From assembly GCA_009929695.1 (NCBI GenBank), contig RZZW01000002.1:1-64000 (forward strand): 64,000 bases of DNA. The letters run 5' to 3'. Position 1 is the first letter of the stretch, and the number at the start of each line of letters is the position of its first letter. The position numbers and the translations under genes are program-made. The stretch comes from Clostridia bacterium. GTDB taxonomy: Bacteria; Bacillota; Clostridia; Oscillospirales; Ruminococcaceae. The notes beneath the pieces were generated by a model, which ran no database searches, was not told where the DNA came from, and was given only the letters and a program-made list of their open reading frames with translations. Shown here one piece after another: positions 47,974 to 56,668 of this stretch.

Positions 47974-48020
47974 CCCGCATTCCTCGCCATGCAAACTTTA
48001 CACAAGGCAAGGAATGCGGA
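47974..48020 (-). terminator. Partial terminator after tctC
   Basis: CCGCATTCCT-[C]GCC pairs with GGC[A]AGGAATGCGG around an 18-base loop. On the minus strand a TTTTTT run follows. Stopping part of transcription here would yield more binding protein than permease, as is common for binding-protein-dependent importers. Confidence 0.75.
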
Positions 48021-48034
48021 GCTTTTGGCTGAAA

Positions 48035-49138
48035 TTAGGTCAGCTCATCAAGTGACGGGCACTGGTCGATAAGCTCTTGGCACATCTCGCGCTTTGCGTA
48101 GATGAACTCCTTTGAAGACTCCACCGCAACCTCGTCGGCTGAAAGTGTGTTGTAATAAAGTGCTGCCATGTCCTTTTGGAAGTCGGCGTTTTCACATACG
48201 CGCTGCATTGCGGCTTCATACTCGGCAAGAACAGAAGCGTCCATGTCCTTCGGGAAATACATTGCGAAATCTTTTGCGAAATCAAACGGCTTGCCGCCAA
48301 AGGTGATGCCGTCGTCTGCCATAGAAACAATGTCAACGCCATTTACCTTGCCGCAAGAGTCAAACATTGTCATTTTGAGCTGATTCTCAACGCCGTCCTC
48401 TGTATACTGTGCAAAGGCTGATGTGTCGCCGTAGATGACGTCCGCGTTGCGATCCCACAAGCGCTGAAGCTTTTCGGCTGTTGTGCCGCCGACTATTGCT
48501 TTAATCTGGCCGGCAACGTCCTCGCCGTAGGTATCCTTTGCCCAAAGATAATAAGCGGCAAAGCAAAGATGTGATGTCGCGCCCGACTCAATGTTGAACG
48601 AAAGTGTTTTGTCGGGGTTCTCTTTAAGATAATCTGTGATTTGCTTTAGGTTTTCAAAGCCGCTCCCGGCAGCCGCGCCAAAGCAGCCGCCCGGATTTTG
48701 ACCGATGCGAGGGCCGACTGTCATATTTTCAAGCGCATATTTTGCGTCGACAGAGCCGAACAAAACGCTCAAGTATGTCATGTCATGGAACATCATGACT
48801 GTTTTGCCGTCGCCCTTTGCATTTGCGATTTCATCAAGCGCCGAGGCGTTGCCAATGGCGTCCACCTTGCCGTTAAAGCCCATCTCCTGCGAGAGGTAAC
48901 GCGTAACAAGGTCTGCAATCATGTAAGAGTCGCCGGAGGTGGAGGTTGATCCGATGACAACGCGGACGTTTTGTCCTTTGAGGCTGCTCGTGCCCGATTC
49001 GGCTGTGGTTGTGGCTGTTGAGCCCGCTGTGGAAGCGGCTGTGCTCTCCGCCTTTGAGGCTGTGCCCGAGCCGACAGAGCAAGCTGTCATTGCGACTGCC
49101 ATTGCGGCAGCCAGTACAAGTGCAAGTACTTTTTTCAT
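48035..49138 (-). CDS. tctC: TTT-family substrate-binding lipoprotein TctC
   Basis: TctC captures the organic acid outside the cell and hands it to TctAB. The ATG at 49138 (MKKVLALVLAAAMAVAMTAC) has AAGGAG nine bases upstream and starts a lipoprotein signal peptide with a lipobox ending in Cys-20. A Ser/Thr/Ala linker follows. The mature domain shows the Bug/TctC pattern: NVRVVIGSTSTSGDSYMIADLVTRYL and GVTGKVDAIG-like strands, with FNIESGATSHLCFAAYY in the middle. It heads the transporter/garD operon. Confidence 0.9.
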   Translation of the reverse strand: MKKVLALVLAAAMAVAMTACSVGSGTASKAESTAASTAGSTATTTAESGTSSLKGQNVRVVIGSTSTSGDSYMIADLVTRYLSQEMGFNGKVDAIGNASALDEIANAKGDGKTVMMFHDMTYLSVLFGSVDAKYALENMTVGPRIGQNPGGCFGAAAGSGFENLKQITDYLKENPDKTLSFNIESGATSHLCFAAYYLWAKDTYGEDVAGQIKAIVGGTTAEKLQRLWDRNADVIYGDTSAFAQYTEDGVENQLKMTMFDSCGKVNGVDIVSMADDGITFGGKPFDFAKDFAMYFPKDMDASVLAEYEAAMQRVCENADFQKDMAALYYNTLSADEVAVESSKEFIYAKREMCQELIDQCPSLDELT

Positions 49139-49512
49139 TGTGTCTTTCTCCTTCATATATGTATACCAATCTGTGGTCGAAGCGCAGTGCCGTGCGCCTC
49201 TTGACAAATATTATAATAATAAAATCACGCTTTGATTTCTATTGACAAAATCGCCAACTAAGGCTTAAACATTCCTGCATTGTGCTATTCATTTCAGTTT
49301 TCGTCATAAAGCTATCATTAACGTTTCATTTATTGCATTTAGCGTTTCACCTTGTAGCTTTTTTGGAAAATATTTGTTAAAAAAAGATTAACAAGACGCT
49401 CGCTTGGTGTTTTTGCATAATAAACGCAGCCGTTTATTGTATGTTTTGCAGTTTACATTTCGGCGAAAACCTTATAAAGTAAATATACAGTATAAAAACA
49501 TAAGGAGTCATC
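49139..49512. promoter_or_regulatory. Divergent AT-rich control region between tctC and the membrane protein gene
   Basis: This 374-base AT-rich region separates the two divergent genes and should hold both promoters. TATAAT appears on the minus strand near 49210-49216, but I cannot assign a convincing -35 box. A direct repeat, CGTTTCA, occurs at about 49322 and 49343. I see no long palindrome or riboswitch. Confidence 0.35.
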
Positions 49513-50370
49513 ATGACAACTCTCGACACACTTAAAAAGCAATATTCCGCAACGCGGCGCATACTTTGGGTATATCCCGTGTTGCTAATCGCTGCCGCCG
49601 TGCTCATTTTTATAAACAGCTACGCCGCATTTGCGATGCTCGGCATTGCTGTTTTGGTTCAGATCTTCGTTTTCAGACGTTTGCAAAAGAAATATCAAAG
49701 CGACGTTGCAGGCGCAATTGTTGAAAACACCGTGTGCAAAAAGCTTGAAAGTGCAAAATACACGCCCGCAGACGGCGGCGCAATGTCGCCCGAAACAGTG
49801 AAAGCCGCCGTTTTGCTGCCGTATCGCGACGAAAAAGGCGGTTGTCTTTTAAAAATGGGCATCGACGGCAGCGAGGACGGCAGGCGCGTTTCACTTTGCG
49901 ACGCAACGTTGCTGCAAAGGTTTCAGCTTGTGAAAAACGGCAAATCGCGCGTGCATTTCGTCAGCGGTTGCCTCATCCGCGTGCAGCTAAAAAGTGACAC
50001 CGGCTGTGACCGCCAAATAGTCGACAAAGACCTCATGCCCACCCCCGTGCGCCTTGAATATTACTCCTCGCGCATTGAAGAGGATGACGCGAGCGCACTC
50101 GGTGAAAGCTTTATTTCATACAAATCGCCCGACAGCGCCCCGCTGCCCGCAGGCTTTGCAAAGCAGCTTGGCCTTTTGGCCGCCTACACCCCGGGCAAAA
50201 TAGGCATAAGCCTGCGCAGCAACACCCTCACAGTTTTCCTCCGCGACCGCTTTCTCGCCCGCCCCATAAGCTTTTCAAAAGCCCCCACCCAACAGCTCAT
50301 AGATTTCGACCCCATGCCCGAGCTCGCTTACATTATAAGAATGGCGAAAGCTATTGATAATGAAAAATGA
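49513..50370 (+). CDS. Membrane protein of unknown function (possibly DUF3137-like)
   Basis: The 285-residue protein has two adjacent hydrophobic helices near the N-terminus (about 18-36 and 40-54), then a large soluble domain. That domain has KLESAKYTPADGG and, in the middle, a strand pair with RVHFVSGCLIRVQLK. The shape recalls DUF3137 proteins, but I cannot confirm this. TAAGGAG lies eight bases before the ATG. It is flanked by the divergent tctC operon and the convergent LysR gene. A function in aldarate use is not indicated. Confidence 0.6.
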   Translation: MTTLDTLKKQYSATRRILWVYPVLLIAAAVLIFINSYAAFAMLGIAVLVQIFVFRRLQKKYQSDVAGAIVENTVCKKLESAKYTPADGGAMSPETVKAAVLLPYRDEKGGCLLKMGIDGSEDGRRVSLCDATLLQRFQLVKNGKSRVHFVSGCLIRVQLKSDTGCDRQIVDKDLMPTPVRLEYYSSRIEEDDASALGESFISYKSPDSAPLPAGFAKQLGLLAAYTPGKIGISLRSNTLTVFLRDRFLARPISFSKAPTQQLIDFDPMPELAYIIRMAKAIDNEK

Positions 50371-50543
50371 AAAATTAATGGATATAGCAACCCTATGTCA
50401 TTCTGAGCGAAGCGAAGAATCTTTAAACCGTAGTAATGCGCAAAAGATTCTTCGCTTCGCTCAGAATGACAGGGACGGCTGTTCCATTAAAATGTGATTG
50501 CGTAGCAATCACTCCTTAATTTTTCATTTTTCACTTTTCACCC
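50355..50543. repeat. Composite tract-bounded repeat with a family C core
   Basis: AATGAAAAATGAAAAATTAATG at the stop of the upstream gene pairs with TTAATTTTTCATTTTTCACTT near 50515-50540. The core is a TGTCATTCTGAGCG hairpin (50396-50471), then GTGATTGCGTAGCAATCAC. It lies between two convergent genes and may terminate both. Confidence 0.75.
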
Positions 50544-50544
50544 T

Positions 50545-51444
50545 TCACTTAAATAACCTGTGTCCCTCAATCAGCCCCATCAGCGCCTTTTCCGCCTTGC
50601 CTATTTTTAAATCCTCGCGCCATGCTGTTATGTCAAAGCGCTGCAAGGGCGGGTTTGGCTGCCACGCCACCACGCCGCGCCCTTTAACATAATCCGCAGG
50701 CACAAACGCCACGCCCACGCCGCCCTCAACCATTTGCAGCGCGGCCAAATTATCGTTCACCTCGCACACAACCTTTGGGTGAATTTTCACGCGGTCAAAA
50801 TAAGCCTGCTCCGCCGCGCGCATTGTCGAGCCCTCCTCGGCGCAAACAAACGGCTCTTTGCCAAACGCCTCGACAAATTCCGCGTCCGTCATAACATGCC
50901 CGCACGCGGCGTGGCTCAAATTATAATGATGCGCCGCAGGCGTTGCAAGCACAAGCTGCTCCATGCGCAAAAGGCGATAATTTTCCTTAAAGCCCGCGAC
51001 GGTGTTTGCCGCCGTCAAAATAATGTCAAGCTCGCCGTCGCCAAGCTGCTGAACAAGGCGGCGGTGCTTATTTTGCGTTATCTGCACACGCACACCGGGG
51101 CAAAGGCGGCGAAGCTCTGGCAGAATATCGGCCACCACGCCTATCCCCCACGCCGACGACACCCCGAGCCGTATGCGCCCCGCGTCGCGCAGCGCGGCAA
51201 TATTAGCATAAAGCTGCTCACGTATGCTTATGACGGATTGCGCCGCCTCTATATACAATTCACCCGCCGCTGTCAGCGTCATCTCGCCACGGTTTCGCAC
51301 AAAAAGCGGCGCGCCAACGTCCTGCTCAAGCCGCTGAATATATTGGCTCAAAGCCGACTGCGATATGTAAAGCACCTCCGCCGCACGCGTTATGCTCTTT
51401 TGCTTTGCGGTTTCGAGCACATATTCAAGATATTTTACGTCCAT
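50545..51444 (-). CDS. LysR-family transcriptional regulator
   Basis: The 299-residue protein has an N-terminal winged helix (1-62) with VLETAKQKSITRAAEVLYISQSALSQYIQRLE, then a linker helix. The effector-binding domain follows, with IRLGVSSAWGIGVVADILPELRR and a C-terminal half containing VEGGVGVAFVPADYV. It is transcribed away from gudD, 284 bases apart. A perfect palindrome at 51606-51622 in that gap is a likely binding site. An aldarate or its dehydration product is the expected effector, by analogy with other LysR-catabolic gene pairs. Confidence 0.92.
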   Translation of the reverse strand: MDVKYLEYVLETAKQKSITRAAEVLYISQSALSQYIQRLEQDVGAPLFVRNRGEMTLTAAGELYIEAAQSVISIREQLYANIAALRDAGRIRLGVSSAWGIGVVADILPELRRLCPGVRVQITQNKHRRLVQQLGDGELDIILTAANTVAGFKENYRLLRMEQLVLATPAAHHYNLSHAACGHVMTDAEFVEAFGKEPFVCAEEGSTMRAAEQAYFDRVKIHPKVVCEVNDNLAALQMVEGGVGVAFVPADYVKGRGVVAWQPNPPLQRFDITAWREDLKIGKAEKALMGLIEGHRLFK

Positions 51445-51489
51445 AATTTCCCCCTTTTATATTATCCTTCGCACAATTTAACAATGTAT

Positions 51490-51514
51490 GTAGGGGCGGA
51501 TTCCATATCCGCCC
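51490..51514. repeat. Single GGCGGATTCCATATCCGCC unit
   Basis: A lone GTAGGGGCGGATTCCATATC unit with its complement lies between the LysR gene and gudD. It is followed by an inverted copy of the GGGCAATGTGTCCCC motif (about 51568-51592). Confidence 0.85.
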
Positions 51515-51605
51515 GCAAGTCAGCACAAAATCAAAAAGGCTGCTATCCTATGCATAAAACATCATCATGGGGGACACATTGCCCGCTGCAAGCGCATTAA
51601 ATTTT

Positions 51606-51622
51606 TTAATGCTCAACATTAA
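51606..51622. promoter_or_regulatory. Candidate LysR operator upstream of gudD
   Basis: TTAATG-CTCAA-CATTAA is a perfect 17-base palindrome containing the T-N11-A core expected of LysR sites. It lies about 11 bases upstream of the gudD -35 box, a usual activator position. Confidence 0.55.
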
Positions 51623-51632
51623 TTTTAACTGT

Positions 51633-51661
51633 TTGCCACACAAAGACATCTCATGTATAAT
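51633..51661 (+). promoter_or_regulatory. gudD promoter
   Basis: TTGCCA (51633-51638) and TATAAT (51656-51661) are 17 bases apart. Downstream, GTGAAA-N6-TTTCAC (51680-51697) forms a small inverted repeat in the leader, which might bind a second regulator. AAGGAG precedes the ATG at 51729. Confidence 0.7.
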
Positions 51662-51728
51662 TTCAAATAAAGAAGCAACGTGAAAGTGCCGTTTCACTTA
51701 TTTTAACACATAATAAGGAGATTTTACA

Positions 51729-53057
51729 ATGACACCTACCGTAGTAAAAATGGAAGTTTTCCCCGTTGCAGGCCACGACTGCATGGAGCTTAACCTTTCC
51801 GGCGCGCACGCACCGTATTTCACACGCAACATCGTTATTTTAACAGACTCAACAGGCAACGAGGGCGTTGGCGAAGTGCCCGGCGGGCAAAAAATCACAA
51901 AGGCGCTTGAGGACGTAAAGGACATGGTCGTCGGCACAAGCATCGGCGACTATAAGCAGACGCTTTTGAAAATTCGCAATTGGCTCAACGCGAACATCAA
52001 GGACGACGTTCGCGGCTTGCAGACGTTTGACTTGCGCACAGGCGTGCACGTAGTCACCGCCGTCGAAGCCCCGCTGCTCGACCTTCTCGGCAAATACTTA
52101 GACGTCCCCGCCGCCGCGCTTATGGGCGACGGCATTCAGCGCGAAAGCGTGCGCTTTTTGAGCTATCTTTTTTATGTGGGCGACCGCACAAAGACAGATT
52201 TGCCGTATGAGAGCGAGGAAAATTCAGCCTGCGACTGGTATCGCCTGCGCCACAACGAAGCCATGACGCCCGAAGCTATCGTCGCGTTAGCCAAAGCCAC
52301 GCAGGAGAAATACGGCTTTGAAGATTTCAAGCTAAAAGGCGGCGTTTTCTCGGCAAAAGAGGAGCTTAAAGCTGTTCAAGCACTCAAAAAAGAGTTCCCG
52401 AACGCTCGTATAGACCTCGACCCCAACGGCTGCTGGAGCTTAGAAGAAGCGCTCGAAATTGCACCGCAATTAAAGGAAGTTTTGGCATATTGCGAGGACC
52501 CCTGCGGCGCAGAAAACGGCTTTTCAGGGCGCGAGGTCATGGCGGAATTTAAGCGCGACACCGGTATGCCGACAGCCACAAATATGATAAACACCGATTG
52601 GCGTCAGATGTGCCACTGCATCTCGCTGCGCAGCGTTGATATCCCGCTTGCCGACCCGCATTTCTGGACGATGAACGGCAGCGTCCGCGTCGGACAGCTG
52701 TGCAACGATTTCGGCCTCATGTGGGGCTGCCACTCAAACAACCATTTTGACATCAGCCTCGCAATGGTAGTGCAGTGCGCGGCGGCAATCCCCGGCAAAA
52801 TGAACGGCATCGACACCCACTGGATTTGGCAGGAGGGCCGCGAACGCCTGACAAAAGATCCGATGCAAATAGTTGGCGGCTGCATAGATTTGCCAAAAAA
52901 AGGCGGCCTCGGCATAGAGGTAGACCGCGAACAAATAATGAAAGCAAACAAGCTCTACATGGAAAACTGCCTCGGCGCCCGCAACGACGCACTCGGCATG
53001 CAGTACCTAATCCCCAACTGGAAATTCGACAACAAAAAGCCCTGCATGGTCAGATAA
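51729..53057 (+). CDS. gudD: Glucarate dehydratase
   Basis: GudD is an enolase-superfamily enzyme that removes water from D-glucarate (and epimerises/dehydrates L-idarate) to give 5-dehydro-4-deoxyglucarate. The 442-residue protein has the N-terminal capping domain and a C-terminal barrel. The base motif is [10 protein letters not shown] (KxK). Metal ligands sit in [20 protein letters not shown] and [11 protein letters not shown]. The catalytic His lies in [15 protein letters not shown]. It has its own promoter, divergent from the LysR gene, and its own terminator, separate from the garD operon. Confidence 0.97.
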   Translation: MTPTVVKMEVFPVAGHDCMELNLSGAHAPYFTRNIVILTDSTGNEGVGEVPGGQKITKALEDVKDMVVGTSIGDYKQTLLKIRNWLNANIKDDVRGLQTFDLRTGVHVVTAVEAPLLDLLGKYLDVPAAALMGDGIQRESVRFLSYLFYVGDRTKTDLPYESEENSACDWYRLRHNEAMTPEAIVALAKATQEKYGFEDFKLKGGVFSAKEELKAVQALKKEFPNARIDLDPNGCWSLEEALEIAPQLKEVLAYCEDPCGAENGFSGREVMAEFKRDTGMPTATNMINTDWRQMCHCISLRSVDIPLADPHFWTMNGSVRVGQLCNDFGLMWGCHSNNHFDISLAMVVQCAAAIPGKMNGIDTHWIWQEGRERLTKDPMQIVGGCIDLPKKGGLGIEVDREQIMKANKLYMENCLGARNDALGMQYLIPNWKFDNKKPCMVR

Positions 53058-53077
53058 ATTAAATAAGCAAAAACAAA

Positions 53078-53106
53078 AAAAACGGCGATGAGCCGTTTTT
53101 TTGTTT
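53078..53106 (+). terminator. gudD terminator
   Basis: AAACGGC-GATGA-GCCGTTT (53080-53098) is followed by TTTTG, and a run of A precedes it. It lies 20 bases after the gudD stop and could work in both directions. Confidence 0.9.
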
Positions 53107-53130
53107 TGTCATTGTGCGTTCGGTTGGTTG

Positions 53131-53187
53131 CGGGACGGAAAACCCGTCCCCTACAACGGATTTGTAGGGGCGGCGTTTTGCCGCCCG
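53131..53187. repeat. Two GTAGGGG-type hairpin units
   Basis: CGGGACGGAAAACCCGTCCC followed by CTAC (53131-53154, reversed) and GTAGGGGCGGCGTTTTGCCG (53164-53187) stand nose to nose between gudD and the decayed signalling gene. Confidence 0.85.
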
Positions 53188-53253
53188 AAAACCGTCCGTG
53201 CGCGCGTTGCCGCAAATTTGCGCAAACCGATGCGGCCTCGCAATGCGCGGCGT

Positions 53254-56200
53254 TTACATTTTTTTATCCCTAATCTCCACAATCACCACATAATATTCGC
53301 CGCCGCGGGCGGTTTTGCGGAAGTATCCGGTGTCGTAGACGCGGCACAGCGTGCCGTCTTTTTTCTCAATGCGATACTCGCAGATGTCGTAGCTCGAGCG
53401 GGCTATCTGAGCGTCTATGCTCGCGAGCGTTTTGGCTCTGTCCTCGTGCCAAATCATGTTGTGGAAGCTGCCGTCGAACTTTTCGTCAAATTCTCGGCGT
53501 GTATACCCGAGCATTTTCAGCATATTTTCACTTATAAAGCTGAACTTGCCTGTGCGGGCAAAATAGCGAAACACGCCGCCCGGCATAAGATCAAGCAGCA
53601 TTTTTCTGTCCGCGGAAATATCCTCCATCTCACGCAGAAGGTGCGCGCGCTTTGTGTTGTCCTGAATATATTGTATGCGCGCCTTTCGGCCGCCCCAATC
53701 TATGAGCTTGCCCTTGACGATGTAGCTTCTGTCCGACCCCTGCGGCTGCACCTCGTGCTCGCAGTAATTTGTTGAAAGCTTATCTATATTTACGCAGTGC
53801 GAACACGGCTCTGGGTTGCCCCACATAACTTCATAGCACGGCTTGCCGATGCACTGCTGCTTGTCCTTGTTAGCCATCGCGCACGCGACGTTGTTCATAT
53901 AAAGCAGCTCATATGTCTTTGTATCGCTGATGAAAATAGCGTCGCTCGATTCGTCCAAAAGCCAGTCCATGCTGCGGTAAAGCACGCGCGCGGGCATCTC
54001 TAACGAGCCGCCGTATATCTGATACTGGTTTTTGCCAAGCCGCTTTGCAGTCAAAAGCGCGACGTCGGCGTTTTGGTAAAGCTGCTGATAATCCGTTCCG
54101 TTTTCAGGCGAAACGCTTGCGCCAACAGAGCACGTGAGCTTCATGCCGCCGTGGTCAAACCGCAGCTTTTCGCACAGCGAAGCAAGGCGTTCGCCGAGCG
54201 TCTTTTTCGTGAGCTCGCCCTTTATGAACACCGCAAATTCATCCCCGCCCATGCGGCAGACGATGTCGTCCTCGCGCAGATATGTGCGCAGGATATTCGC
54301 CGTCGCCTTTATGGCCTCGTCGCCTGACGCATGTCCCTTCGTGTCGTTGACGGCCTTAAAATTATCTATGTCAAGCATCAGAAAAACGGTGTGCACGTTC
54401 TCTTTTTCAGTCGTCTCAAGATACGCCCGCACCTGATTTTCAAACTCTACGCGGTTAAAAAGCCCCGTCATCGGGTCAAGCTTTGCCTCAAGCGCAAGCT
54501 GACGCATTTTTATGAGCATATGCTTCTCTCGCTCAAGCGTCTGCACCGCGTTTCTCGCTGTAACGTTCTGTACTCTATGTATAGCTACGTCTATATTATA
54601 CGGTTTGGCAATGAAGTCGCTCGCGCCAAGCTCAAACGCGTGCTCCTCGCTTGTCTCACCCGCCTGCGAGGTGACAATGACAGGGATATCGCTGAAGGTG
54701 TTGTCCTTTTTCAGCCGTTCAAGCAGCACAAAGCCGTCCATTATCGGCATGATGAGGTCGAGCATGATAATGGCAATTTTCTCGTAATTGTCCTTTATAT
54801 AGTCAAGCGCTACTTGACCGTTGTCAGCCTCAACAATTGTATACACATTGCGAAAATACTCAGCCAAAATGCTTCTATTCAGCTTTATATCATCAATTAT
54901 GAGCATAGCCTTGTCGCCCGTAGCCTCGTGCACGGAGACAGTTCCAACGCCCCAGTCCTTTTCGTCGGCAGAAATCGGGTCGGCGAGGTCAGATTGAAGC
55001 AGAATTTTTGTAAATTCCTCATGCGGCATCGGCTTTGCGTAATAGTAGCCCTGCACGTAGTTGCAGTCCATATTGCGCAAAATTTCAAGCTGCTCTCGCG
55101 TCTCAACGCCCTCGGCGACGACGAGCAGATTCATCCATTTCGCAAGCGAAACGATGAAGCTCAAAATGTTGCGGCTGCTGTTTTTTTCAGTCTCCTTTTG
55201 GATAAACCTCATATCGAGCTTTAAAACGTCGATAGGCAGCTCTGAAAGCATGTTTAGCGACGAATATCAGCTGCCGAAATCGTCCATTTCGATGGTGAAG
55301 CCGAGCGCTTTCAGCCTGCTGACAACGCCGATGAGCTGCTCGGAGTTTTCGGTGTAGGCAGACTCAGTTATCTCAAGATGAAGCTGGCTCGGGCGCAGCG
55401 AATGCCTTGCCACAAGCGCCGAGAGATATTCGGGCAAATCCTCTTTATATATATCCTTGTGCGAGACGTTTACGGACACGGGCACGTATTTATTGCCCTT
55501 GCTTATCCAGTCTGATATTATCGCGCAGGTTGGGAAACTTGTTTGTGTTGGCGGTGGACGCCTCCACCATCTTTCGACGTTGAAGTTATCCGCGTCCGGT
55601 ATGAGCATGACAAATTGATCCGCGCCAAATCGTGCGCAGACTCCGTCCTTTTTGTCGATGTCTCTTTGCAAACCGCCGGAAATAAATTTGAGCAGCTTGT
55701 CGCCCACAACGTTGCTGTAGGTGTCATTGACAAGCTTAAAGCGCTCGATGTCCGTCGCGACAAGAATATAGCTGTCGTCGGGGCTTTCGGCAATGCGCTC
55801 GGCGGCGCGGCGGAAGAACGCGTCCTTGCTGTAAAGCCCCGTCAGCGCGTCGCGCTCCATGCGGGCGATGCGCTCTGTCGATTCATATTGCTCAATAAAG
55901 TTAGATAAGCGGCGCAAAAGCACGCTCGGCTTATACGGCTTTTGCACAAAATCGCTTGCGCCGAGCGCGAGAGCCTTGTCCTCGCTTTCAAGCTTGTCCG
56001 CCTGCGACAAAACTATCACAGGTATATGCGGAAGCTGAGGGTCGCTTTCCATCTGCTCAAGCACCGCATAGCCGTCCATGACAGGCATGACGATGTCAAG
56101 CAGCATGGCCGATATAATTACATTTTGTCCGCGCAAAACAGCGAGCGCCTGCTCACCGTTTTCGGCGCAAAAAACGTCATAATTTTCACTTAATATTTTT

Positions 56201-56263
56201 GTGAGTATCTTCCTGTTAATCGACTGGTCGTCAACAACAAGTATCCGCCTTTTTTTGTCTCAT
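53254..56263 (-). pseudogene. Decayed REC-GGDEF-EAL-REC-GGDEF-PAS signalling gene
   Basis: Read from 56263 the original gene encoded about 1000 residues or more. Lesion 1: the ATG at 56263 is out of frame with the receiver start RILVVDDQSIN, and an A7 run (minus strand) would need to be A6. Lesion 2: near 55570 the frame slips, and VEASTANTNKFPNLRDN is legible one base over. Lesion 3: the N-terminal EAL half, including the EAL motif, is missing before IISDWISKGNKYVPVSVNVS. Lesion 4: DFGS is followed by TGA at 55267-55269 where GGA (Gly) is expected. The downstream part (from about 55251) keeps an open receiver, an intact MGGDEFAVF diguanylate cyclase and two PAS domains. Confidence 0.85.
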
Positions 56264-56270
56264 GAGTGTC

Positions 56271-56668
56271 CCCTTTTGCCTAGGATATTTTCCGCGCCGG
56301 TTATACGTTGTACCTTTTATAATTCTATTATTAAATATGTAAAAAAGCAATGAAGTTTACGTTTAATGCCAATAAATATCCGAAATCCCCTTATTTAAGC
56401 AAATTTGAAAGGTAAAATTTCACACAAATTCGCAACGTGTATTGTAGGGGCGCGCATTGCGCGTCCGATAGGTTTGCACATCGCCACGGCTACGGGTCGA
56501 TGTGGGCATCGACCCCTACAAATATTCCCCATCGCAAATTTGCACAAATTTGCGGGCGGATATGGAATCCGCCCCTACGGTTCACCGCAAATTCACGGCG
56601 GCTTGTAGGGGCGAGCTTCGCTCGTCCGCATAGGTTCACACAAACCTACCCGCTTTCTCTCTTCTTTT
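56271..56668. repeat. Repeat array between the decayed gene and the GGDEF gene
   Basis: Four GTAGGGG-family units stand in this 398-base gap: GCGCGCATTGCGCGTCC (56443), GGTCGATGTGGGCATCGACC (56492, reversed), GGCGGATATGGAATCCGCC (56553, reversed) and GGCGAGCTTCGCTCGTCC (56604). The part from 56271 to 56440 is AT-rich and should hold the promoter of the decayed gene. I see no gene. Confidence 0.85.

Noticed and set aside
54331-55224. Long plus-strand frame opposite the decayed signalling gene
   Set aside because: It is antisense to recognisable REC and GGDEF coding sequence and has no family features.
53254-55251. Reading the TGA at 55267 as recoded glycine (alternative genetic code)
   Set aside because: TGA is the normal stop in other genes here (for example hrcA, terL and the response regulator). 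The same gene carries further frameshifts and a deletion, so a nonsense mutation is simpler.
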